Shown here: piece after piece, positions 1 to 6,603 of the stretch
Position numbering within the stretch: position 1 is the first letter of the stretch
How the letters are laid out: each line of letters starts with the position of its first letter
Assembly (NCBI GenBank): GCA_040757115.1
Contig: JBFLYA010000016.1
Location: forward strand, 1-32,235
DNA length: 32,235 nucleotides
Direction: 5' to 3'
Origin: a bacterium
GTDB lineage: Bacteria; UBA9089; CG2-30-40-21; SBAY01
The notes under the pieces: generated by a model
Seen by the model: only the letters and a program-made list of their open reading frames with translations
Databases searched by the model: none
Told to the model about the DNA's origin: nothing
Made by a program: the position numbers and the translations under genes

Positions 1-42
1 TAATGAATCTATCCGTTGATTTAATGAATCTATCCGTTGATT
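1..42 (-). repeat. 21-bp tandem repeat encoding heptads
   Basis: Two perfect 21-bp copies (1-21 and 22-42) encode the same seven residues. Being identical at DNA level, they look recently duplicated rather than only conserved as protein. The array may continue left of the window. Confidence 0.85.
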
Positions 43-171
43 TACATATCCAATTTCTTCTTTAACAACCGCGCGTATTTCGGCTATATCTTGTTTGGTT
101 AATTCGGCAAAGGTAATTTTTCCTGGCAGGAATATAAGTAATCCCAGAATTGGGATTAATACTTTTTTCAT
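1..171 (-). CDS. Secreted heptad-repeat (coiled-coil) protein, 3' end outside window
   Basis: The open frame starts at an ATG (169-171) behind an AGAGG ribosome site and runs off the left edge, giving 57 visible codons. The first ~22 residues (MKKVLIPILGLLIFLPGKIT) look like a signal peptide. They are followed by a charged helix (ELTKQDIAEIRAVVKEEIGY) and then two copies of the seven-residue unit NQRIDSL, which should form a coiled coil. The exact function is unknown. Proteins of this kind usually continue with many more heptads and sometimes a C-terminal membrane or envelope anchor, but that part is not visible. The secreted nature is inferred only from the N-terminus. Confidence 0.7.
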   Translation of the reverse strand, partial: MKKVLIPILGLLIFLPGKITFAELTKQDIAEIRAVVKEEIGYVNQRIDSLNQRIDSL

Positions 172-279
172 CGTAAAACCTCTTTTTAAAAGTAATCTTA
201 TATTAAATTATCACATCTTACTCCAAAAGTCAAGTTTTATTTTTAATCTTTTTTTGCCACAGAGGCACAGAGTGCACAG

Positions 280-396
280 AGGATTATTTATAAAATTAAT
301 CACTAAACCTACTTTCTTCCCGGTGAGTTTTAAGTAAGTAATTGTTGTCTCCATAGTGCCCTTAATAATCTTCTCTGTAACCACATTTATCTTTTC
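280..396 (-). pseudogene. Decayed GxxExxY gene with internal deletion
   Basis: The minus-strand translation shows the family's N-terminal helix (NVVTEKIIKGTME) joined directly to its C-terminal strand (TYLKLTGKKVGLVINF). About 70 residues, including the GxxExxY and nuclease core, are missing. The frame then reads into the surrounding repeat (NPLCTLCLCG). It is a remnant of the family whose intact member is at 24723-25103. Confidence 0.75.
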
Positions 397-633
397 GTAA
401 GCGTTCAGGTGGTGTAACAAAAGGAGATGTGGAGATTAAGGAGATAGGGAGATATTATTAAAAAAATTGAAATTAATAGAAACTAATAGAAATTTATGGA
501 AATTTGTTGTTTCCCACAATCAATTTCTACCTATTTCTATAAATTTCAATCTATTTCTATTATCTTATCTCCATATCACTCTTATCTCCTTATCCCCTTT
601 CTTACACTTTTGATATATAGCCTGAACGGTTAC
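397..633. mobile_element. MITE-like inverted-repeat element, copy 1
   Basis: This 237-bp element begins GTAAGCGTTCAGG (397-409) and ends with the inverse CCTGAACGGTTAC (621-633). The two halves are broadly complementary: a purine-rich arm of GGAGAT units on the left, a pyrimidine-rich arm on the right, and an AT-rich palindromic centre, so it should fold into one long hairpin. Nearly identical copies are at 8173-8407 and at the right window edge from 32116. The open frame inside it is also present in the second copy and is not considered a gene. Confidence 0.85.
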
Positions 634-677
634 ATCTTTTCTATCATTTTCTCTCTGTGTCCTCTGTGTCTCTGTGG

Positions 678-1070
678 CTAATCTTTTTTTTCACATAGTT
701 CAACTTTTTCCATTGCTTGTTTTTGCCAGTCTTCGTGAGGGGTATAAAAGCTACGGATGGCGTAAATTCCATGAACTATTTCACCGTAAGTATCCTTTGC
801 TTCTTTAAACTGACCATCTTTTTCATACATCTGACCTATTTCAAATATTCGCTCTTTTGCCTTTTTCACCCATTTTGAACCCGGGGTATAAAATCTAATG
901 GTTGAGCCATACCAGACAACGGCCATCGCATAATTTTTTCCCTTGTATTCTTTTTCTCCTTCATAAAATGCCTCTTTTGCCCGATGTAATGTCTCTAACC
1001 AGACCATTGTAAAGGCAATTACTATTACTCCTAAAACAGTTAAGATAATCTTTAATGGTTTATTCTTCAT
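678..1070 (-). CDS. Membrane-anchored TPR-like hypothetical protein
   Basis: A 130-residue protein with a strong ribosome site (AGGAGG) upstream of its ATG. Residues 6-26 (LKIILTVLGVIVIAFTMVWLE) form one membrane segment or uncleaved signal anchor. The rest is helical and tetratricopeptide-like, with a repeated pattern of aromatic and PGS/PHE-W motifs (YTPGSKWVKKA near residue 60, YTPHEDWQKQA near residue 110). The soluble part probably faces the periplasm and may be a scaffold, but no reaction can be assigned. Its TAG stop lies in the inward edge of the GCCACAGAG repeat (…GAT-TAG-CCAC…), as does that of dsrM. Confidence 0.7.
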   Translation of the reverse strand: MKNKPLKIILTVLGVIVIAFTMVWLETLHRAKEAFYEGEKEYKGKNYAMAVVWYGSTIRFYTPGSKWVKKAKERIFEIGQMYEKDGQFKEAKDTYGEIVHGIYAIRSFYTPHEDWQKQAMEKVELCEKKD

Positions 1071-1149
1071 TTTTTAAACCTCCTCTGAAATGATAGAATT
1101 CGACCCCGCTGGCTTTATCCGTCATTCGCTGTAACGATTGGGGTAGATA

Positions 1150-1972
1150 TTAATTTATTTTTTCGCCCAAAGCTTCAATATCGGCTAAATCCTTATGACG
1201 GTATAATGCCTTTTTGTTTATAATAAACTCTTTGCGTCCAATAAAATAAACAGGAAGATTACCATATTCTCCCTTTTCTCTACCAACAAATGCAGTATGC
1301 CAATCAATGCCTGAGATAGAGGTAATAATATCAATTCTTACCGGTGGCACCCCCAGTTGAACAACTTTATGTTCAACTGCAAAATCTTCGACAGAAAGTC
1401 TAAGTGAACCAAAACCAAAATCTTTCGACCTGTGAAATAGGTCAACGAGGGAAAAACAAAATTATACTCCACTGCTTGGTGTAAGAAAAGGAGATAGGGA
1501 GATTAAGGAGATAAGGGGATATTATTCTAATTCCACTCTTCTAAAATCTGCCTTTTCTTTAGCAAAGTTTACAAGAATAGCCACCTTTACACCTGCAGCT
1601 TTTAAATCGGTAAATACTCTCCAGAAAACCTGGCCCCAGTGTCTGGTGTACCTTGATAATACATTGAATTATTATCTCAGCAAGTAGATTTTCTTGATAT
1701 TCTTCTCTGATATCTCCATATCCCCTTTATCCCCTTATCCCCCTTCTTATACTAACTACGATCAAAATATTCCTATTTCACAGGTCGAAATCTTTTAATG
1801 CCGCAAGTATTTTTTTGCCATTTTCTACGGATGGTTTTATAAAAATGTCCATATCTCCAGTATATCTGGGAGCACCATGAAATGCCAGGGCATAACCACC
1901 CATAATTAAAAAATCAACCTGATGTTTGTTGAATAACTCTAACAACTCTTTGAAGTCTTGCTGTATTTCCAT
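1150..1972 (-). pseudogene. Nucleotidyltransferase-family gene interrupted by a 362-bp insertion
   Basis: The N-terminal half (1972 down to 1788) carries the polymerase-beta-like motif GGYALAFHG followed by GDMDIFI, with the DxD metal ligands. It stops after KDFDL where the insertion begins. The C-terminal half resumes at 1425 and reads through PPVRIDIITSISG to the TAA at 1150. Removing 1426-1787 plus one 8-bp duplicate restores one frame of 150 codons (…ALKDFGFGSLRLSVEDF…), a normal length for small nucleotidyltransferases related to the AbiEii/MNT toxin-like group. A truncated N-terminal peptide of 64 residues might still be made. Its small partner ORF lies upstream and overlaps it. Confidence 0.85.
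1426..1787. mobile_element. 362-bp inverted-repeat insertion with 8-bp target duplication
   Basis: The ends are perfect 16-bp inverted repeats: CGACCTGTGAAATAGG at 1426-1441 and its complement at 1772-1787. The flanking AAATCTTT is duplicated at 1418-1425 and 1788-1795, and removing element plus one duplicate restores the host reading frame. Inside are inverted GGAGATA-rich arms like those of the 237-bp MITE family. Between them (about 1530-1675, minus strand) is a fragment resembling the C-terminus of a GxxExxY protein (LKAAGVKVAILVNFAKEKAD). No transposase is encoded. Confidence 0.88.
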
Positions 1973-2099
1973 TATATTGCTTCCTTAAATAATCCACTGT
2001 CCTAACTCTCTCTTTTACAGATTTCCTTAACCAATATTCTAAATCCGAATTATCCTTTTTTGTATTTAAATCTTTTATTTTTACTACCTTGCGAATCAT
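1914..2099 (-). CDS. Small partner ORF of the nucleotidyltransferase
   Basis: A 61-residue basic protein (MIRKVVKIKDLNTKKDN…). I place the start at 2099, just after the rpiB stop, rather than at the earlier ATG at 2111 inside rpiB. The pattern DLEYWLRKSVKERVRTVDYLRKQY…RLQRVVRVIQ is typical of short ORFs found directly upstream of and overlapping small nucleotidyltransferase genes. Here the overlap with the following gene is 59 bp. Its role (antitoxin-like or chaperone-like) is inferred from that pairing only. Because the partner gene is disrupted, this ORF is probably an orphan. Confidence 0.65.
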   Translation of the reverse strand: MIRKVVKIKDLNTKKDNSDLEYWLRKSVKERVRTVDYLRKQYNGNTARLQRVVRVIQQTSG

Positions 2100-2100
2100 T

Positions 2101-2538
2101 TTATCTCCCAATTTCTAATTCCCTAATCTTATCTAATCTACGGATATGTCTTTCTTCGTTGGAAAATTCTGTTTCCAGGAATATCTTTAAAATTTCCTTT
2201 GCTTGTTGAGAGTTCACTATTTTCGCCCCCAGAACTAAAATATTAGCATCATTATGTTCTCGGCATAATCTTGCGGTCATTGTATCACAGCAAAGAGCGG
2301 CACGGATACCTGGGATTTTATTAGCGGTAATTGACATTCCTATGCCGGTGCCACAAATAAGTACCCCGCGCTCAAATTCACCATTACTTACCTTTTTAGC
2401 CACCTTAATCCCAATATCCGGGTAATCAACGGATGTTTCATCATAGGTCCCAACATCTTCATACTCATAATTTAAAGATTTTATTAATTCCTTTTTTAAG
2501 TCAATTCCAGCATGGTCACAACCAAAGACAATTTTCAT
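2101..2538 (-). CDS. rpiB: Ribose-5-phosphate isomerase B
   Basis: Interconverts ribose 5-phosphate and ribulose 5-phosphate in the pentose phosphate pathway. The 145-residue product begins MKIVFGCDHAGIDLKKEL and carries the family's CGTGIGMSITANKIPGIRA segment with the active-site cysteine, followed by LCREHNDANILVLGA. I choose the ATG at 2538 because it overlaps the upstream stop as ATGA, a classic translational coupling. The frame extends 11 codons further upstream, but that would lie inside the preceding gene. The order Sua5-YwlE-RpiB matches the ywlC-ywlE-ywlF order known in Bacillus. Confidence 0.93.
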   Translation of the reverse strand: MKIVFGCDHAGIDLKKELIKSLNYEYEDVGTYDETSVDYPDIGIKVAKKVSNGEFERGVLICGTGIGMSITANKIPGIRAALCCDTMTARLCREHNDANILVLGAKIVNSQQAKEILKIFLETEFSNEERHIRRLDKIRELEIGR

Positions 2539-3623
2539 TCCATTAGTTTTTTTATCAATCGCGTTAGACACTTTTTAATCTCCAAAAAACAGGTTTCATA
2601 TCCTTCTCTTGAACCACCAATTGGGTCAGCAATCTCTTTTTTCCCTAATCCAACATACTCAGACAAAAGAAATGTTTTTCCTTTTGCTGATGGTAAAATA
2701 TTCTCTACCCTTTCTTTATGATAACTCTCCATCGTCAGGATTACATCTGCTTTTTTAATCATCTGTTCATTTAATAGTGTAGAAAAGGCAGCAGTGGGGA
2801 GAATCCCTTCATTTTCTAATATTTTTAGACTCATGGGAGTAACATTTCCGTTATTAATAGCAGATGTTCCAGCAGACTTAACTTCAACTAAAAAATTTGT
2901 CTCTTTTGCCATTTTGGCGAACAATTTTTCTGCCATAAAACTTCGGCAGGTATTACCTGTGCAAACAAATAAGATATTCTTCGAATTAAGAACTCTGAAT
3001 AATTCTTTAGAACCAATTGCTCCTTCACGCAAAATAACAGGTGATTTACCTGTTAAATCTAAAACAGTCGAGGCAATACCCAATTTTGTTTTACCACCAT
3101 CTATGATTAAATCTATTTTATCTTTTAAACCTGCCATTACTTCCTCACAGGTAGTTGGTTCTTTATGGCCAGAAATATTTGCTGAAGGACAGGCAATCGG
3201 GGTGTTTGAAGACTCAATTAATGCTAACGCAATCTTATTATCTGGCATTCGGATGCCCACAGTCCGCTTTTCACCCATTATCATTTCAGGAACTAAATCA
3301 CTGGCAGATAAGATTATCGTTAAAGGACCAGGCCAGAATTTATCTATTAATTTCCAGGTATCATCAGGTATATCTTTCGCTAATCTTGATAGCTCATTAA
3401 AATCTGAAATAAGTAAAGATATTGGTTTGGATATGGGTCTTTTTTTTACCTCAAAGATTAATCTTATTCCATCTTTATTCAACCCATCTACCCCTAATCC
3501 ATAGACCGTTTCCGTAGGAAAGGCAACAAGTTTTCCTTTTTTAATAAAATTAGCCGCCCTTGTTATCTTCTCCTTTTCTGGATAGATGGGGTCTATTTTT
3601 AAAATTTCTGCTCCTTTTTGCAC
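2535..3623 (-). CDS. Sua5/YrdC threonylcarbamoyl-AMP synthase fused to YwlE-type phosphatase
   Basis: A 362-residue fusion. Residues ~1-205 are a YrdC/Sua5 domain (FPTETVYGLG, KKRPISKPISLL, ACPSANISG) that makes threonylcarbamoyl-AMP for the t6A modification of ANN-decoding tRNAs. Residues ~215-362 are a low-molecular-weight phosphatase with the P-loop VCTGNTCRS and the general-acid loop DPIGGSREGYE. The Thr before the second Cys of the P-loop matches YwlE, which hydrolyses phospho-arginine, rather than classical tyrosine phosphatases. The start is a GTG immediately after a promoter. AAAGGAG lies just inside the frame with no ATG at suitable spacing, so the exact start is uncertain. It overlaps rpiB by 4 bp. 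Confidence 0.9.
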   Translation of the reverse strand: MQKGAEILKIDPIYPEKEKITRAANFIKKGKLVAFPTETVYGLGVDGLNKDGIRLIFEVKKRPISKPISLLISDFNELSRLAKDIPDDTWKLIDKFWPGPLTIILSASDLVPEMIMGEKRTVGIRMPDNKIALALIESSNTPIACPSANISGHKEPTTCEEVMAGLKDKIDLIIDGGKTKLGIASTVLDLTGKSPVILREGAIGSKELFRVLNSKNILFVCTGNTCRSFMAEKLFAKMAKETNFLVEVKSAGTSAINNGNVTPMSLKILENEGILPTAAFSTLLNEQMIKKADVILTMESYHKERVENILPSAKGKTFLLSEYVGLGKKEIADPIGGSREGYETCFLEIKKCLTRLIKKLME

Positions 3624-3630
3624 TTTAAAT

Positions 3631-3659
3631 ACTATACCATATTACTTTAAGAATGTCAA
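3631..3659 (-). promoter_or_regulatory. Sigma-70-type promoter for the sua5-ywlE/rpiB operon
   Basis: On the minus strand a perfect TTGACA (3654-3659) is separated by exactly 17 bp from TATAGT (3631-3636). The predicted transcription start, about 7 nt downstream, falls on or next to the GTG at 3623, so the mRNA would be nearly leaderless. Confidence 0.75.
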
Positions 3660-4192
3660 TTGTTTTTTTGGTAATTCGTAACCGTTCACTGCTCTTCACC
3701 GCAGAGACACAGAGACGCAGAGAAAAAATTAAGTAACTATTCAGCCACTGATTGACACGGAGTAGCACGGAAATATAGCACTTATTAATCGAAATTTGAC
3801 ATAGATATGGCTATGAAATTCCAAATCACAAATTCCAAATTCCAAACAAATTCGAATGACCAAAATTCAAAACATTACCCCCATAGTTTGTATTTAGGAT
3901 TTGAAATTTGGTGTTTATTTGAGATTTGGTGCTTGGGATTTGGGATTTTTTTTACTTATCCACTCTGAGTAAAGTTTTGACTAATAACTGCTATAGTCAG
4001 AAGACAGAACTCAGAGGACAGATGAGAAAGGGGGAAACGGAGAAAGGGAGAAACGGAGAAGGAGAGGAGAGACGAGGCACTATACCTGAATTTTCAGCCC
4101 TCAGCCTAATTACGGACACAGAAAACGGACACGGATTACGAATTTTCAGTGTTTCATCTGTGTCCATCAGTGGCTGAATAGTTACATTTCTT

Positions 4193-4436
4193 GTAACCGT
4201 TCAGGTGGAAATTTACCGCAGAGACGCAGAGGAACAGAGAAATAAATCAGATAACAGAAAAGATTATTGAGGTAATCATTGTCATACATAGGACATCAAA
4301 ACCAAATTATTAATCAATCATGAGATGTCGGGCCTCAAAAGCTTGCTCTGATGAAAATCAGGAATGGAATTCTGCGTATGGTAAATAGTTTTTAATTTTT
4401 TCTCTGCGTCTCTGTGTCTCTGCGGTGAACGGTTAC
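4193..4436. mobile_element. GTAAC-bounded cassette with GxxExxY remnant
   Basis: A 244-bp unit begins GTAACCGTTCAGG (4193-4205) and ends TGAACGGTTAC (4426-4436), with inner CCGCAGAGACGCAGAG arms. Between them lies an N-terminal GxxExxY fragment (see 4245-4301). Confidence 0.7.
4245..4301 (+). pseudogene. N-terminal remnant of a GxxExxY gene
   Basis: The plus-strand translation NQITEKIIEVIIVIHRTSK matches the conserved start of GxxExxY proteins (typically N-ITEKIIG-AIEVHR-LG). The frame then decays and the catalytic region is lost. This is the only GxxExxY trace in the window on the plus strand. Confidence 0.65.
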
Positions 4437-4447
4437 CATTTCTTGTT

Positions 4448-6118
4448 CTAAATCATATCAATATACCCACAGGGGCATTCTTCCGCACATTTCTTACACC
4501 CCTGACAGAGGGCTAAATTGAACTCGTAATGTTTACCTTTGGGTAATTTCTTGACTGCAGAATCCGAACACAGAATATAGCAGTTGTCACAATCAAAACA
4601 TTGACCACAACTCATACATCTCTTAGTTTCTGCAATAGCCACAGGTTCATCAATGGTAAAAGCGACTTCATTAAAATTATTTACCCGTTCTTGCGGACTA
4701 AGATTTGAGGTTTGAACTCGGGCTAATTTTTCGTAGTAATTAAAATTCATCCTGGTATGTCGGATGATAGTTGGGGCAAGAATTTTTGCAGGTTCTCTTT
4801 CTCGTAAATAGTCGTCAATTGCCTCAGCTGCCTTTCTTCCCAAACCAATCGCCTCAGTGACCAGACCGAGTTGATTTGTTACATCACCACCAGCAAACAC
4901 CTTATCAATGTTTGTTTTTCCTCTTTCATCGATGGTAATCCAGCCTTTTTCATTTTTGATTTGCTCTAAACCGGTAAAAACAGATATTTGACTGATAGCG
5001 GCAATGATAGCAGTTGCCTTTATTTCAAATTCAGACCCGGCAATAGGTATTGGTCTTCTGCGACCACTGGCATCTGGCTCACCCAGTTCCATACGAATGC
5101 ACTTTAACCCAACGGTTTTATTACCTTGTTTTATGACCTCAACTGGAGCGACTAAAAGTTCAAGATGAATTCCTTCTTCTTCGGCTTGATTAACCTCATG
5201 TTCAATAGCCGGCATCTCTACTTTTGTTCTTCGATAGAGGATAGATACATCCGCATTTTGTCTTCTGGCGACCCTGGCCGCATCAATAGCACTATTTCCA
5301 CCGCCAATAACCAGCACCTTTGAACCTAAATCAATTTGTTTGCCAGAATTAATCTGATTCAGATACCAGGCCGCGGTAAAAACACCTTCAGCATCTTCGC
5401 CCGGAATGTTTAGACCCGCTCCTTGATGTGCACCAATAGCTACATACACCGCATTATAGCCTTTTTGTAACTGTTCAAATGAAATATCTTCTCCAATCCT
5501 TGTCTTGCATTTGAGTTCAATCCCTAATTCTAAAATCGCATTAATCTCAGCATCGAGAATATCTTCTGGTAATCGGTAGCGCGGGATACCATATCTGAGC
5601 ATTCCGCCTGGCTTTTCAAATCCTTCAAACACAGTGACTTTATAGCCTTTTCTGGCTAATTGACAGGCACAGGAAAGCCCTGACGGTCCTGCACCAATTA
5701 CGGCAACCTTCTCTGGATATGTATCCGGATAAAGTTTTTTATGTTTCAGGTTATTTTTAATCCCGTAGTCACCAATGAATCTTTCAACCGCATTAATACC
5801 TACTGCCTCGTCCTTTTCTTTTCGATTACATTCTTTTTCACAGGGATGCGGACAAACTCTACCACAAACTGCCGGGAATGGGTTTTTATCGACTAAAGTT
5901 TCCCATGCCATTTTAAACGCATCTTCATAGTTCCTTCCATAGTTTTGTGATTGAGCAATAATTGTTAAATAACCCCTAATATCTGTTCCAGATGGGCAGG
6001 TATAACTACACGGTGGTGTTTTTGGGGTATATTTAGGTCTTAGTGCAGAGGTTTCTCTGCCTCCGCGCAAACCAATTTTTTCTAAAGCCCGTTTTCTTGT
6101 TTTTAGAACTATAGCCAT
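4448..6118 (-). CDS. dsrL: DsrL-type NAD(P)H:acceptor iron-sulfur flavoprotein
   Basis: A 556-residue member of the GltD-like oxidoreductases, last gene of the dsrAB block. N-terminal cysteines (CSYTCPSGTDIRGYL near 37, CGRVCPHPCEKEC near 84) bind the first iron-sulfur clusters. VAVIGAGPSGLS near 138 is the FAD site. VLVIGGGNSAIDAA near 270 followed by YRRTKVEMPA is the nucleotide site, whose two arginines suggest NADPH can bind. A C-terminal tail (~490-556) has four-cysteine ferredoxin-like clusters (CMSCGQCFDCDNC; CQGCKKCAEECPCG). Known DsrL proteins transfer electrons between NAD(P)H and DsrAB. Without context it could be called a glutamate synthase small subunit, but the dsr position and ferredoxin tail argue for DsrL. 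AAGGAGG precedes the ATG. Confidence 0.88.
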   Translation of the reverse strand: MAIVLKTRKRALEKIGLRGGRETSALRPKYTPKTPPCSYTCPSGTDIRGYLTIIAQSQNYGRNYEDAFKMAWETLVDKNPFPAVCGRVCPHPCEKECNRKEKDEAVGINAVERFIGDYGIKNNLKHKKLYPDTYPEKVAVIGAGPSGLSCACQLARKGYKVTVFEGFEKPGGMLRYGIPRYRLPEDILDAEINAILELGIELKCKTRIGEDISFEQLQKGYNAVYVAIGAHQGAGLNIPGEDAEGVFTAAWYLNQINSGKQIDLGSKVLVIGGGNSAIDAARVARRQNADVSILYRRTKVEMPAIEHEVNQAEEEGIHLELLVAPVEVIKQGNKTVGLKCIRMELGEPDASGRRRPIPIAGSEFEIKATAIIAAISQISVFTGLEQIKNEKGWITIDERGKTNIDKVFAGGDVTNQLGLVTEAIGLGRKAAEAIDDYLREREPAKILAPTIIRHTRMNFNYYEKLARVQTSNLSPQERVNNFNEVAFTIDEPVAIAETKRCMSCGQCFDCDNCYILCSDSAVKKLPKGKHYEFNLALCQGCKKCAEECPCGYIDMI

Positions 6119-6131
6119 AGTTTCCTCCTTT

Positions 6132-6319
6132 GTAACTATTCACCACGAAGAGCACGAAGGGCAGGGAGATGTTACAGAACAAATCTCTTTATGCCTTCTT
6201 TCAATCTTTCCACGTGAATTCAAACAAACCCGGCTCAAGAGTTCGATGCACCGCTATAGTGCCTCCAATGACTCTAATTTATCAAATTTCACTTCGTGTC
6301 CTTCGTGGTGAATAGTTAC
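6132..6319. mobile_element. GTAACTATTCA-bounded cassette between dsrL and dsrD
   Basis: A 188-bp element with inverted ends GTAACTATTCACCACGAAG (6132-6150) and its complement (6301-6319). It encloses a decayed GxxExxY gene. It begins just outside the ribosome site of dsrL, leaving AAGGAGG intact. Confidence 0.85.
6172..6290 (-). pseudogene. GxxExxY remnant with core deletion
   Basis: The minus-strand translation gives the family N-terminus RVIGGTIAVHRTLEPGLFE, preceded by in-frame stops. After a frame change comes the family C-terminus HVERLKEGIKRFVL and a stop at 6172-6174. The central nuclease-like region (about 80 residues) is missing. The head and tail together confirm identity and show an internal deletion. 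Confidence 0.8.
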
Positions 6320-6327
6320 CAAACATT

Positions 6328-6582
6328 TTACTCATTCGCGGCCGCTTCTTTATGAGGTATCTCGACAAATGTGCCCCCAAAGTAGGTATAGACACAGCGT
6401 CCGGAATCTATTAACATATTGATCGCCTTCCTCGCATCGTCTTTAGAAACTCTATCTTCACCATATTGCATAGTCATCTCTTTAGGCAAGTCATTTGGTT
6501 TAAATTTTTTCTTACCGGCGTATTCTTCTATCATTTTGAACATTGCATCCGCTATTTCTTCAATAGACATTTTATCTGCCAT
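6328..6582 (-). CDS. dsrD: DsrD, winged-helix activator of sulfite reductase
   Basis: An 84-residue protein, close to the family's usual ~78. It begins MADKMSIEEIADAMFKMIEE and includes the winged-helix wing segment RCVYTYFGGTFVEIPHKE. DsrD binds DsrAB and stimulates sulfite reduction. It is generally found with reductive-type DsrAB and is absent from classical sulfur oxidisers. AAAGGAGG lies 9 nt upstream of the ATG. The gene normally follows dsrB directly, but here a four-helix-bundle cassette separates them. The first ~52 bp upstream of its ATG are thus repeat-derived, and its ribosome site lies right at the cassette edge. Confidence 0.93.
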   Translation of the reverse strand: MADKMSIEEIADAMFKMIEEYAGKKKFKPNDLPKEMTMQYGEDRVSKDDARKAINMLIDSGRCVYTYFGGTFVEIPHKEAAANE

Positions 6583-6603
6583 TTTTCTGTACCTCCTTTA
6601 ATA

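Larger units (their letters stand above)
256..678. mobile_element. Inverted-repeat element GCCACAGAG..., split by nested insertions
   Basis: The left arm (256-290, starting GCCACAGAGGCACAGAG) and the right arm (about 640-678, ending CTCTGTGTCTCTGTGGC) are inverted copies. The intact compact form of this hairpin is at 23047-23123, where the two arms are almost adjacent. Here the arms are pushed apart by a decayed GxxExxY gene and by the element at 397-633. The right arm provides the TAG stop of the gene at 678-1070. Confidence 0.7.
3678..4436. mobile_element. Nested inverted-repeat elements filling the sua5-dsrL gap
   Basis: This 788-bp gap holds no intact gene. Outer arms GTAACCGTTCA at 3678 and its complement ending at 4436 are each accompanied by GCAGAGACACAGAGACGCAGAG-type sequence. 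Inside, GTAACTATTCAGCCACTGAT (3733-3752) pairs with its perfect complement at 4166-4185. Inside that again, an AAATTCCAAATC-rich palindrome spans about 3816-3950. A second cassette (4193-4436) lies between the middle and outer right arms. The open frame at 3926-4177 falls in this repeat DNA and is not considered real. Confidence 0.75.

Noticed and set aside
1-42. Tandem repeats as part of a CRISPR array
   Set aside because: The two 21-bp units are adjacent with no spacers and code for protein heptads in an open frame.
496-681. Open frame MEICCFPQSIS…, repeated at 8270-8698
   Set aside because: It lies inside the MITE hairpin, is identical in both copies only because the element is repeated, has a low-complexity product, and in the second copy runs antisense through dsrA.
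1426-1787. Insertion sequence with its own transposase
   Set aside because: At 362 bp with no open frame resembling a transposase, it must be non-autonomous.
4448-6118. Glutamate synthase small subunit (gltD)
   Set aside because: No large subunit is near, the C-terminal ferredoxin-like tail is DsrL-like, and the gene closes a dsrABD block.
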